From Hamiltosporidium tvaerminnensis (Eukaryota; Microsporidia; Dubosqiidae), in contig CM061253.1 of the NCBI GenBank assembly GCA_022605425.2, positions 322,501-386,500 of the forward strand: DNA of 64,000 bases. The letters are read 5' to 3'. Below are positions 34,656-46,930 of this stretch, one piece after another. The notes beneath the pieces are model-generated. The model did no database searches. It saw only the letters and a program-made list of their open reading frames with translations, and had not been told where the DNA came from. Made by a program: the position numbers and the translations under genes. Each line of letters opens with the position of its first letter. The stretch's first letter is position 1.

Positions 34656-37600
34656 CAAATTAATCTATTCATTTTATTTATCTCTGTCTTTCGGTTTTTT
34701 TGAATATTTTTTAAATATGCTGAAATAAATTGATTTTGCATTAGTATTTTTTTACAAAAAATTATAATTCTTAGGATAATTTATCTAGAGAAATAAAAAA
34801 TGGGCTTTTATCTAATATATTTTTTTTAGTCTAAAATTACATTGTACATATTTTTTTGTAAATATTTTGTTCACCCTGGGTAAAGTTCCACTTAGCTCGT
34901 TTGTATCTTCATATAAACTTTGGATCATTTGGGTTTTACATTCTCGAAAATTCAACATAAAGATAATTGCTAATAAAAAGAAATTTGGTAAAAAAAAATA
35001 CATATCTTTCTAATATTTGACACCCGACCCTACATATTGTTAAAGTGAAACTTACCTCGACTGTGCATTTTCTTCGTTTAAGCTAGAACAAGGGAACTGG
35101 TCCTTATTTCAAATCGATTTTCGGAGGAAATATATAGTCTTATTTATGCAGCAATCTGTCAAAGATTTTGTTATGATAAAATTCGGCTTCATGTTGCATA
35201 TTATTGGCATAGTGCTTTAAATAAAATCATTTTCGTTATTCAAAATTCTAGGAAGTATGATATAACGTTTTTCCTATAATTTGGAGCGTGAAAAGGTGTT
35301 CCGAAGATTATGAAGCTGTTTAAGGATTCAATGGGCGATCACATCCTCGGTATCATCAGTAATGAGACTATCTGAACTGTAATAAGTTTTTCCTTCGCTT
35401 CAATAATAACCAGTATAGTGCGACTGCTTTTATTCCTTCTATATTTACTTAGCCTTAAACTACTTTTTCGACTGGTTACATTGGGTTTTTTCAAATTAAA
35501 CTTAACCAAAAGTATCAATTCTGTATCTTAAGAATATAAATGAGATAAGATTTTCATCAAACCTTCGTCAAAATAAGCTCTTTCATAAATTGATTTTGCT
35601 AACTTTGCTGAGTTATTCCTTATGCTCGTTTTCCTATCTTTTTGCAATAATTTTATAATATTTTCAACTTCTCTCATAAACTGCAAAGCCTCAAGCGTAA
35701 AGAACTTTCGTTGAAATATAAGCTCTAGGCACCAGGAATAAAGGTAGCTATGATCTATTTACACTCGAAATGGTCTTTTTCGACAAACATACGTTTGCAT
35801 TCTTTATTGGAAACATAGATAAACTATATGGGTCGTAAGCCAAAAGAAGGGTCCATGTTGTCATTATTTCACACAATAAAAAAATATTCATCGATATCTC
35901 GTCTTAATTGGTTTGTTTCATTCTACGTGTGAATATTCAATTAGAATCACTAGAATTTTATATTTAACTAGCTATTCTTCTTTTATGAAAATGATTGTTG
36001 CTACTCCCGTTAAGATGGAAAAAACAGCAATTCTTAAATTTCGTTAAATGCACAAAACAGTTTAAAAATATTTGTTTTCCGACTTCCTTTTAGACCAACA
36101 AAAAAACATCTTAATTCTGTAAAGCTGTTGTTTATTGAGTTCATAATTTAATCGAAATCAATCTATTGGTCTTCAGTATGTTTTCTTTGTTGTAAATTTT
36201 TTTTTCTTTCTCAACTACACGCAGAGCTAAGAATATTAAGTGCCATTCTGTTTTCTAAATGCCGAAGACCTGATAATTTGGTATTCAAAATTGAATTATT
36301 TTTCGCAAATTGATAATTAACACATAATTCACAAATTTTTCGATGGCATGTCCGTAAAAGAAAAAAAACTGTATCATATTGTATTTGAAGTTTGTAATTT
36401 TATGAAAGTTTTTTTATCGTCGATATAAAAATATATAGGCCAATAAGTTCTTTTCCGGTTTTTAATTGCGTCGGAATGATTAAAGATCTTGCCCGAATCG
36501 TTTACATTTTTCATAATACTTTTTTCGCTGGCTGCGTAAGAATAAGTATTGTGGGTTTTTCCGTTTACAGTTCTAAAACATTTAATTGAAATAGAACCTG
36601 AGGCCTCGTACATAAGAAGTTTTGAAGAATACAATCTCGAACATATATTTTGCAGGAATATTCTTCTGATACAATTCTTATGTATCAAGATTGAGGTATC
36701 TAAGTGTAGATTCCGGTGACAAGGTTCTCATATATCTGTAATATTACTATAAAACTACAGTGTGTTTTGATATTAAGTTTAAACCAAGCTGTTGGGCTGT
36801 TTTCTTTATTTATACTGATAATCATTTTTATTTATCTTCATCTGGTTGAAATAATATTCTTTATTTTTCTTCTAGATAAACTTGCGGTTTTCTAAAAGAA
36901 GGGCTTTGTTTTTGGGGAAAAAATTGAAATTTCGCAAACTACTGCGTGGGAACTTACACATAATGAATCTCTATTGGTTTCAATTTCACAGAGTTACAAC
37001 CGATATTGGCTCTGGCAAGATCCTTGTAAGCATAACTAAATTGGTGGTTCGACTATGAATGAAGCTCTATGTCAAAATTTACTAGACTTTTATATTTTTA
37101 AGAAAGATATGGCTTGTTAGAGACGAACCAACTATTATCAATCTAATTCTTTCTAGCTTTAAATTGCTCTGTTTTCTGTCATCGATAAAGAGAAGACAGT
37201 TATAGCATTGCTCTTACAACAATATATTTATACGAAAAGAGTTACTAGAATAGCCACGAAAAAGAATATAACAGAAGAACAAAGGAGAAACTTAAGCCCG
37301 AAATAGAAGAAAAATAATTAAAGACTACGTTTTGATTCCTATAATAATCTAATTGGTTTTAATACAGGAATTCTGTGTAGAAAAGCGATACACTTGTTGA
37401 AGAAGTGCTTTAAACTTGGCTGCTTTGCATAGAAATAACCACGGTCTATGTATAAGGATTATTTCGTGGAATTTCTTTGTAAATATATAGTAGATTTATT
37501 CTACATTATACAGTTAAGTTGACGAAACAAACGTGTGTTATGAATTATACTTTAAATATTATATTATTTAACCGATAGGTGTTTTTTATATCTGTATATG

Positions 37601-39019
37601 GGGCTGAGATTCTTTTTATCCATTTTCGAGGTTTGTTTGCTATATTCTTCTAATATTAGAAAGATATGAGCATGCAGTATATTTCTTTGTCGAATTCCTG
37701 GCTATAGCAATATACTTTAACTATTCTAAAAATTTTTTTGTGCTATGTAATTGATTGCCACTTTTTTTTTCAAATAATCTGGTACGCTGCAGATTCATGA
37801 TCGCTTTCTTTTATTTCGATCTATATTCAAACATACTTCTGTAATTGGTCATTTATAGGGTTTGCAATAAATAAATCGTAATTTTCTTGCTTTCTAACAA
37901 CTTCCATTTGATCCGATACGTTTTCTACGTGTTTCGAGGGCTATCTAAAAAAATTGAGAGCGAATTATTAATTTCCTTCAAAAAGCTATATCTAGCATCG
38001 TTTTAAAAATTTTTAGACAAGTATTATGTTTTTGGCTCCGTTGATGACCACTGTTTCGATTCAACTTATTGAATTCTATTATAAATTAAGCATGTATACC
38101 ATACTGTTGAGTCGATTTTTATGCTTTCACAAAGATATTTCATTATCTATATAACGTAATTAATTTAAATACTGTCGTATTTATTTTGCCCCCTCCTATA
38201 AAAAATAAAAAAAGCTAAAATGAAATGACATTTTCTCGGACTTAAACGAATATTTCACATGTAAAATTCAAATTTAACAAATTCTACCGTTTTAATTGGA
38301 TTTTCATAATATATATTCTCGGTTTTAGAAAAATTTCTTATTAAAAATGTAGTTTATATTTTGTTGTTATTTTATTCCGTTCCCCTCTTGTTCACATTAC
38401 ATTTCCTAGTTAAGTTGCATAAAATGAGCTAAAAACCCGTTAATTAAAACCTCAAAAAAATATTTTGTTGAAGCTCTTCAGTTTTAAGTTTATATTAGTA
38501 ACTTAGGTCCTATTTTCTTTATATTTATAAATTTTCATATTTTTGGATTTTACATAAAAATAAAAAAGAGTGCATCATATTTAAAGGAAAAGTAAAAGAA
38601 ACCATGGAGAAGAGAATTATATAAAAAAATAGATATAACAAGGATACGTTCGAATTCAAAATTTTTTTATTTTTTTTATTTGGTGATACTTTTTTTTAAT
38701 TTGATTTTTCTGATATTTTTTAAATTATTTTTTTTTCAATTTTTTACATTTTCTTTTTTTTTTCTTTTAAGTAGTTTTAAATGAAAAACATTCATTTGTT
38801 CATCCGCTACACAGAGGTAAAAATGGAATGGAATAGGTATGTGTGTAAGTTAAATTAGTTTCAATATATTTTTTTAAATTTTTTTTAATTCTTTCAAAAA
38901 TTTCTTACGTTTAAAATTGTCTTATTTAAATAAAATCCTTTAATTTACCACGAAATAATTATTTTCTCGGTAAACAGTCGTTTTCCGCTAAAAAAAGCAT
39001 AAGTACGAATTTTTTTCAG
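34656..39019. other. Gene-free DNA with decayed coding traces
   Basis: No intact gene. The best trace is the minus-strand segment at 36374-36830, listed separately. Positions 38600-38900 are T-rich low complexity. Confidence 0.55.
36374..36830 (-). pseudogene. Interrupted coding-like remnant
   Basis: Two adjacent minus-strand stretches are open. The first, near 36811-36690, reads MIISINKENSPTAWFKLNIK and onward to a stop. The second, 36688-36374, has 104 codons including EASGSISIKCFRTVNGKTH and TYWPIYFYIDDKKTFIKL. Their mixed polar composition differs from the Phe/Ile/Lys/Asn bias of chance frames here. Stops separate them, and the second has no ATG start. No family is recognised; probably a decayed gene. 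Confidence 0.3.
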
Positions 39020-39420
39020 ACCTCATCCGATTTAGCAGATGTGATGATGTGCTGAATTTTACTTTGGCCAGTGAAAATTCAGAAGGGAAGGAACAGAATT
39101 GGGGAGGGGAGTCAATACGATATACGCTAACTAATATTGTTCTATCGAAACGCTTTTAAGTGTGATTGATTCTTAATTATCTCCATTTTGTTTAATAGTT
39201 TCCTTCCTACGGATGGAACAGAATCCAAGAATTAATCATAGCTATACCAAGTTTAGGCGTTCCAAAGATATTTTTTCTTTTGATTGCTTAGATTGCCAGC
39301 TCAACGCAAACTTTCTCTATGAATGATAAAGAGGGTACGAACCTAGGTCCGCACCCAGCCTTTCGGAAACAAATTCTGAAATTCTCATCACTAGACCATT
39401 GGCACACAACTTTAATTTGA
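39020..39420 (-). mobile_element. Possible tRNA-derived SINE
   Basis: On the minus strand, TGGTCTAGTGATGAG (about 39398-39384) matches a tRNA D-arm/A box. GGTTCGTACCC (39343-39333) matches a B box 55 bases further on, a tRNA-like spacing. The T-stem pairs only partly and no acceptor stem is visible, so a functional tRNA is unlikely. The GC-richer sequence continues downstream to about 39020, which suggests a tRNA-headed SINE body. Only one copy is seen in the window, so the boundaries are guesses. Confidence 0.35.
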
Positions 39421-41806
39421 GCTTTTGCTATTAGCTCTCCCGAATTCTTTCCAAACGAGAAAAGGATATAAGGAAAAACATCATGCGTTCTGTGTCTGTG
39501 GTATATACGGCGTGCTTCGAATATGGAAAATCTCCGGGCTCGTATGCGACTTTAATTGAATAAATATAAGCTTATCTAGTAAGCAAAGACCATTGCGTTA
39601 TGCTTCGGAGTTTGGTATTGTATATTCTAGATCGGTTTAAATGAGAAAACATTATGAAATCTCATTTTAGAATCGATTTGAATCAGAAAATTTTGTTCTT
39701 TTTTACTTCATACATCTTGTATCGAAATACGTTCAATAAAATGGGTTTCATGAAATGTGGAATCTGTTTCCGTTATTTTCGCGACGAATTATATTTTCAA
39801 GTATGTTTATCTGCTCATTATTTGCCACATATTCATCTAGAACATATAGTTTGGACTATTATCAGCAATTTCCTCCAATTAAAAGCGTTTAAAATTTGAT
39901 AAAATTATCTCTGAATTTCTTAAAAAACAATGAATCGAATTCTTACAAAATTAATATTACCACATGTGGAGGTGAACTCAAAGTATTGTTATAAAATCAT
40001 GTTTCGTCTAATAATTCTTTAAATCTGCATCTTTTTTTAGAATATTTTTATTTCTTCGTTTGCTTAATCTGCTGTAATTTTATAAATTCTGATAAAACAT
40101 ATATTAAATAATTCTGATACTTTTTTCCTACAGTAAAATATTATTTAAGACTTTTATTGAGTTTATCTATATTGCCAAGATTATGTTTTCCTTTTGTTTT
40201 CAATTATTTTCTAATCATTTCTATGCAATACAAATTTATATTTCTGTTTTACATCATTTCCCATAAAGTATATGAAATTTTGATTTTCCTAAATTTTAAG
40301 CGTTGGAGAATTCCATAGTCTAGTTGTTCCTTAATACTCTAATCTTAACAGATCCGAAATCATCCTTTTTAAATCTATTCGATTGGCAAATTTTAATTCG
40401 TTTTGGTTTATTATTTAATTTGCTACCTACATTTTCCTTATAAATTCATTAATTCTGTTTTCTATATTTCCTTAAGACCTCTGTAGTTTTTTGTAGCAGA
40501 AAACCGTTCTTTAGATTACGTGATGTATCAGCTAATGAGGTTACTACGAAATGACTATTTCTTTTAAAGTAACATTTGTTTTACTAATCTAAATATTTCA
40601 TAATATTATTAAAAACAAAAAATGTTTAATCAATTTATATATATTCTTTATAAGAACAAACTAAATATTAATTTACTGATTAACTATAATATCAAATATT
40701 TTTTTCTCACTGCAAGGCGTATAATAAATTTTATTTGCTGTTAAATCATTTTTCTATGTTTAGACTTCTTTAAATTTGATTGTTAGGTTTTTGATAGACT
40801 TTTGCCGTAATTTTCGAGAAGTCAGCTAAGTTTGAAGTACGCCTCTAACAAGGAGATCATCTTCCTGCTCACCATTCCTCTGTTATTGTATAAATAATTG
40901 TTTTTATAAGTAGTATAATCGTCTGTAATAATTTTATTCATCTTGGCAACACCCCTCCGTTTTATTATAAAATATAACGTAAAAACATTAGATTTTTGTG
41001 ATATAAATTCAAAAATATGCTTAATTTTATCGATTTCTATTCCAAACAAAGGCTTTGTTTATAATAATTTCGTTGATACCTCGATTTCATTTATTTTACA
41101 TTTTTTTGATCAATAAATGCTACTCTTTGGTATGTATTGTACTTTTGGTATGCCTCATTCGATCATCTGAATTACATTTTTATCTGTTTTTTAGAGAGGC
41201 ATTATCATTTTCTTACATCTCAAAAACTTTTCTTTGATGAAAGCAAATAAGTTAGATTTTTTTAAGACGTAATTATAGTCATATATGCTTATTTACAAGC
41301 TTTAAATACATATTCTTTTTTTGTCATACAATTTTTTATGCATATATCAATACTTTAAATTATCGTTAAAAATATTTAAATAAATATTTTATTAGAATTA
41401 AGAAAATCATATCGAGAGGGAAATAATCTATATAAAAATGCTATTATTATGATTTAGTACAATCTATAAGAAATTTAACAATGTTTTTTTCAATATTTTT
41501 TAAAGATTAAATTTCGAGATGTGTCGAGTTTTACTTTTAAAAATTTTTATTGGCTGTGTTTGATCTTTACACAAATTAAATAAATGTGACGAATAATAAT
41601 TGAAAGACAATTATTTTAGTGTCACAGATTTGTTCGAACCAATTAAACTTTCTGAAAGGCATCATTTTTGTATAAATCTGGCACTGTAATCAATTATATA
41701 ACAGACAAGATTTAAATAGACGTCAAGATGTCAATTTTGAATTAAATTTAAATCAGTGATATTTGATGTGTTTTTTTTATTTAAACTAAAATCCTTGAAT
41801 TTTCTA
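39421..41806. other. Gene-free AT-rich DNA
   Basis: No supported gene. Short ATG-initiated ORFs at 39654-39899 (+) and 41055-41237 (+) have Phe/Leu/Ile/Tyr-rich chance-like products. A 39-codon minus reading frame starting at ATG 40938 (MNKIITDDYTTYKNNYLYN...) has better composition but no family match. Confidence 0.55.
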
Positions 41807-43953
41807 ATGAATCAATATATTCTTTCAAAATACGGTAGTAAAAAAAATTTATTCGTTTTTGTTTTCTTTTGGTTTTTATAATCAACCAAATAACTTCTGA
41901 GCAAATTGCATTCGGATTTATAAATAAAGAAGTGAGTAGTCTTTATAGCGAAGAATGGTTTGACGATTATAACTCAAAATTCAAAAAAGAACATAAAGAA
42001 TGTTCGGAAAAATGAGATTCAAATGAGTATAAAACGGTTAATTTGATTATGACAATAAAAATGGATATAAATCTGGAATGATAGATACTTATTTAAACCC
42101 AAAATGGAAGTTTGAAAAAGAATCAATTCTATTACCAATCTATTTCAACATCGAATATTTTGATTTTTTTAATTCTCTGTTAAGTTATAAAAAAATATCC
42201 GAAAAATTTAATGAAGATTTTATGTTCAGATTTTGTTTTATAACAGATTATTTTCTATTTGAATTTGAAGATGTTTTTTTTGAAGTTATATTTAGAGAAC
42301 TTTTCAACAATTGTTCTTTATTCTTTAAAAATACTGTGGAATTTGACTATTGTTTTTATACTTGGTTATTTGGATCTTTCCCCCGAGATATTACGCAAGG
42401 ACGAACGATTTTTATTTACATTTATCGAATTTCTAGTATCGGTTGATAAAATTTTAGCTTCTTATATCAAACAAGGAAAACAAGCTAAGAGTATAGACGT
42501 TTTTTTTCGAATTGAATATATATTTGTTGAAAAACTTGATATTAAATTACTAGAGTTTTTAATTGAAAAAATACCGATTGAAAATATGATTGTACATGAT
42601 AACTTAATTAGTTCAGGAAATACATTTTATACGAGCCAATCATCCGAATGTATTGACAAAATAATGGACGATCTAAAGCCTTTGTTGCAACATTTAAAAA
42701 AATCAAAACTCTTAAAATACATAACTGTAGAAACACATCGTTATTTCGGTTATTACCATATTTTGAAGCTCTAGAATTCTTGTCTACTGAAGGAACTGTA
42801 TTTCCTTACAATACTATGTTCGATTTTGCGTTGCTGAAAAAATTTAAGGATACGTTAGAGAATTAAGATTACATCATTTCGGCTCTTTTACAAACAAGGA
42901 AAAGATAACTTTTAAAAATTTAATATCCATGGATTTAGGTTTCAGTTCTCTACATCGAGATCAGATAAATTCTCAACTATTAAATCGTATAAATCTAGAA
43001 GTAGATGTTATATTTGATTTTTCTATTCAAAACAGTCTAAACTATGAAAATTTAAGCAAAATTGTATTGAAATATAAAGACAGAAATATTTCATACGGTG
43101 TAACAACTATAACGTATAAAATATTCTTTAATAAAAATCGAATCACTCATTTAATCCATAAAGGCTCTAACTACTTTGGCGGAGAACCGCTAAATATTGA
43201 ATGTATGTAAACTCTTAACCCATTTATGAATGTTAAAGAACTTAGTCTTCAACACGTTTGTTTCGGTTCTCAGTTAATTTCGTTGGTTTCGAAATTTGAA
43301 AAAATTAAAATTCTTTGCTTATGAAACTGTAAATATTTTTTTTGATCCGTTAGAATCAGACCTTATAACTAAGAAATCAAAGAAACTCGGGAATCTTCAA
43401 ATTATTAACTTTGATAACCACTTATACAAATTGGTATTACATTTATATGATTTAATATCTCTGTCAAGTTTAACACTTTTAGAAGGGAAAACACAAAATG
43501 ACTTTATTTTTACAGGGCCAAATATTTTAAAAAATTTAGAAATCGATTTTAGCATTGCGTCTTGCCTAGAAATTATATTCAATCAAATATCGAAGACTTA
43601 GAAACTCTCAAAATGCCCTTTTCTGGTAGAATATTGAATTTTTTTGCATCAAATAATAAATTTAGCACAATAAAAAAGCTTATTTTATACAGAAGGAATA
43701 TATTTTGCGATGAAATTGATATTTTAGATGAAATATTTTTTCACTTTTAAAAAAGACAGAATATATTAAGTTGGTAAGAATTTATGTGAACTGTAATGAT
43801 TCAAATAAAATACAGGGCAACTTGAATCAGATTAAAACACATACAACATTGGTTTTTGAAGGGTACGTTTTAAATTTCCATCCGAATGTGTTATTATCTA
43901 TAAAAAAAGTTGAAAATTTCACCTTTGAAACACCTCGATCATTGATTGTTTGA
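41807..43953 (+). pseudogene. Decayed secreted-type, leucine-rich-repeat-like gene
   Basis: An ATG at 41807 opens MNQYILSKYGSKKNLFVFVF, a plausible signal peptide, which hits a stop. One frame over, the product continues (INQITSEQIAFGFINKEVSS) to 42013. Coding-like blocks then follow in changing frames: 42078-42400, 42390-42774, 42929-43210, 43296-43601, 43562-43750 and 43771-43953. They read as one ~700-residue protein broken by at least five frameshifts and two in-frame stops. The C-terminal half has an irregular L/I/F spacing (for example LGNLQIINFDNHLYKLVLHL, SSLTLLEGK) like the divergent LRR proteins expanded in microsporidia. This is an inference from pattern only. No upstream C-run is seen. 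The number of lesions rules out an active gene. Confidence 0.6.
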
Positions 43954-46222
43954 TGAATTAAGTAAATAAAACCAGGTTTTTTTATATTTATACATTTTTA
44001 TATTTTTTAAATCATATCAAGCTACATTTTTTTTAGAACCTAGCTATGCTTAGTTAGAACCAAAAAAGCTTTTTATTTTTACAAATTATTTGAAGTGAAT
44101 TCTAATATAATTTTTAGGTTACAAATTAATACTCAGTGTCTATCTTATATTCCGTATTGTAAGAAGTGAATGAATGTACCAAAAAGATCTAAGCATTCGT
44201 TTGAATTTGGGAAAGATGTTTTCTCTACTTTTATAATTTTTTTTCCTATCATTTTGAAGTTTATTGTTATCTCTCAAATCAGTTTCGTCATTTATGTTTA
44301 TTTGCGTTTCTCTAAGTTAGTTGTCCCATCTAAAATAAAGGATAAACTATCTTTTATTTTATCTGTGAAATACCAGCTTCCTCATTACTTCCTTGCATTA
44401 GAAGTGTCAAGGTTTTATATATTTAAGTCACTTGTACAAATTGTAATTCCTTTGACTCTCTTCGGATTTAGAAGACCCCAGAGTATTTGATCGAAGTAAA
44501 TTAATTTTTTCTATTCGCTTTTTGTGCACTTTGTGTTCTATAATGAATGGCTCACTATCTTGGGAGGTTTTGAATCTTTAAGGATATATCATTCGATCTT
44601 ACACTATATTTGATTCTAAGAAATGCCATAAGGAAGTATTCGAGCACTTAATTGTCGTTAAGCCTCCGCTCATAGGTCAATAAGAATAATTTCGTGGTTG
44701 TGGTACCTTTTTCGAAATAAACAATAGGAAAGGATCCTTACATCAGAAAAGGTTATCCCATTTTTAATCTTATCTAAAACAAGTATATCGAATCTATATT
44801 CCGAATTTTGTCATTGTTTTTTATGTGTTATAAATTTCTATTTTGGAATACACGTTTTAAGCGTGTTTGCAACAGATAACTACCTCTAATTTGTAAGCAA
44901 ACTATAATTAAATTTTTTGAAAGTTCAAAAATAGGAATCAACTCTTGTAATAGTTTTTTTTGCTTGCCATATTGAAGCATTTTATAAATTTTCCAATCTT
45001 CAATTTTGGGACAAATGACAGTTTGAAATCCTCCTTTGTGATAAAGATACATTTATATCTTTAATTTAGCGTAAAACTACTTGATTGCGTGGTATTGTAT
45101 TTGATTTCTTTCATTCTTTTGAATAGTCAAACCCACTCTTGAGCCCGTTTCTTTTAGGATTAAAAACTTAATATATTTTGGTTTTGCCATTTCGTAATAA
45201 AAATTGCGCTTTGGGCTCTTATAATGCTTATTTGTGGCTTTCGTTTCTATGTTAATTTTCTACCAAGGCTGCTTTTTATTGTGCAAGATAAGCTTTTGGT
45301 ATTTTCAGCTTGAAAGTTGCGGCTATTTTGACTGCTAATTCATTGCTTTTTTAATATGAAATCTAAAACTAGTAGCAGCATAGTCTCAAATCCCAGATAA
45401 ACTCTTTTTAGAGTTTTCTAAGTTAGATTGTATAAGGAGGCAACGTGATTTATTCTTGGTCGAAGCTTTACTTTGCCTTCCCTAAGTCCCTATGAAAGTA
45501 TTATTCAAAACAAAGCAATTAGCAGGTCAAGCTGAAATATTTCCAATGATTATTTCTTGATGATATCCATGTTCCTTGTTTGCAGTGTTGATTTTTTTTT
45601 CTTTTAATATCGTGTGTTAAGGTCCTTAAATTCTGTATAATGATTTGTTTTTTTTTTCAAATAGCTTTCTCTTTAATTTTTTTTCTATATTTCTTTCTCG
45701 GTGTATTTCTAACCACTTCTTTGTTCTTAAAGAGCAGTTTCTCGACAGAATGCTTAATTTTTAGCTAATTTTGTGGAAAATTCGAATAATTTTTTTGAAA
45801 ACTTCATCAACTATTACACAGTCTTATCAATTTCGTGATTTCTTTTTTATCATAATAGATCCGTCAAAAGATTTCCATATTTAAATTAAAATTCAAAAGC
45901 AAAAAGTTTTTTTAGGCTTACAATTTAAAACTCCTATTTTCAATCTGAGAAGTAAAAGAGATTGTAATCCCGAATTTTGACCTGCTCTAATCACAAGTAT
46001 TTTGTTAAAACATCGCAATTTTTCTAAAATTAGGCGCAATAATCATTTTTTTATTTTTTTTATATTATAATTAATAAGCAAAATAAGTTAATTTTTGTCG
46101 AACTGGAATAATGTAGTTTCAAATATAAGCAAGCGACATTTCACGTTTGCACAAGACTTATATAAACCATAAAAGTCATTTACCTATGATCTTAAAACAT
46201 TGATTATATTTATATTGTATCG
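43954..46222. other. Gene-free DNA with a degraded minus-strand coding trace
   Basis: On the minus strand, between about 45052 and 44430, one frame contains several stretches interrupted by stops: a 74-codon ATG ORF (44828-45052), VPQPRNYSY, SGGLTTIKCSNTSLWHFLES and SQDSEPFIIEHKVHKKRIEK. This suggests an old gene or transposon on the minus strand. A 106-codon + ORF at 44170-44490 overlaps its end and is very hydrophobic. Neither is recognised. Confidence 0.35.
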
Positions 46223-46930
46223 ATAAAGAGAGTATTACTCATTAAAAACTTTCAGCTTGGAATGGGTAGGTGAGATTTAGGCGAAAACTTTGTTTGGATT
46301 TTTAGTAGAATGATAATACACCATAATTTTGTTCGTTCAATGGAATTTTGCATATTAGAAGATGTTTTACAAAATCGTGAAACTTCTTCTAGGAATATGT
46401 TTCTAATTATTGTGTAACTAGATAGAAAACCAAAAGTGAAATAGGTAATTGACATGCGAAAGCATAGAAACTTAGCTTTGCTCACTCAACTTAAAATACA
46501 TAGAGGTTTAAAGGGGAAAAAAACATAACCCTGTAAAAGCCAAAAATATCGAGCAGAAGAGTATACCTTTTAATACCAAATTGAAATTCCAGTATAATTC
46601 ATGTATTTCTTGATATATATCATCGTTGGAAGTCGATGGTTTCAGAAAATGAAGATAAATAGGAAGGCTTTGGTCTTAGGGAGAATAAGAAGTGTTTCGA
46701 ATTGCAATCGCGCTCAAAAATGGTAATAAACAGACTCCCGAATGCATTTTTTTTATTAAATGTGTTCAAATTATATTTTAGATACTAAGCCTTGGTGTAT
46801 AGGTATTATAAAAGAGTACCGATGGGGTCTTGAAGAACAGTTAGCTATTAGAACGCTGGAACAGTCCTAATGAAATGAATCAATCTAACATACCTGGAGT
46901 ATTTAAAGCGATTATCTGTACTTAAAATCT
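46223..46930 (+). mobile_element. R repeat copy 5, degraded
   Basis: Recognisable from AAAAACTTTCAGCTTGG, TTTGTTTGGATTTTTAGTAG, TAGCTTTGCTCACTCAACTT and TTTAATACCAAATTGAAATT (compare the R core GGTATGACATTGCACT), down to about 46930. The pseudoknot strands and closing stem are lost. Boundaries are approximate. This is one of the oldest copies. Confidence 0.6.

Noticed and set aside
40822-41049. 75-codon minus ORF, including a 39-codon ATG-initiated part
   Set aside because: The composition of the ATG part is reasonable, but there is no family match, no C-run (the upstream run is G) and no clear intron to extend it.
44170-44490. 106-codon + ORF with ATG
   Set aside because: Very hydrophobic, T-rich codons and no C-run. 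It overlaps a more polar, coding-like trace on the minus strand.
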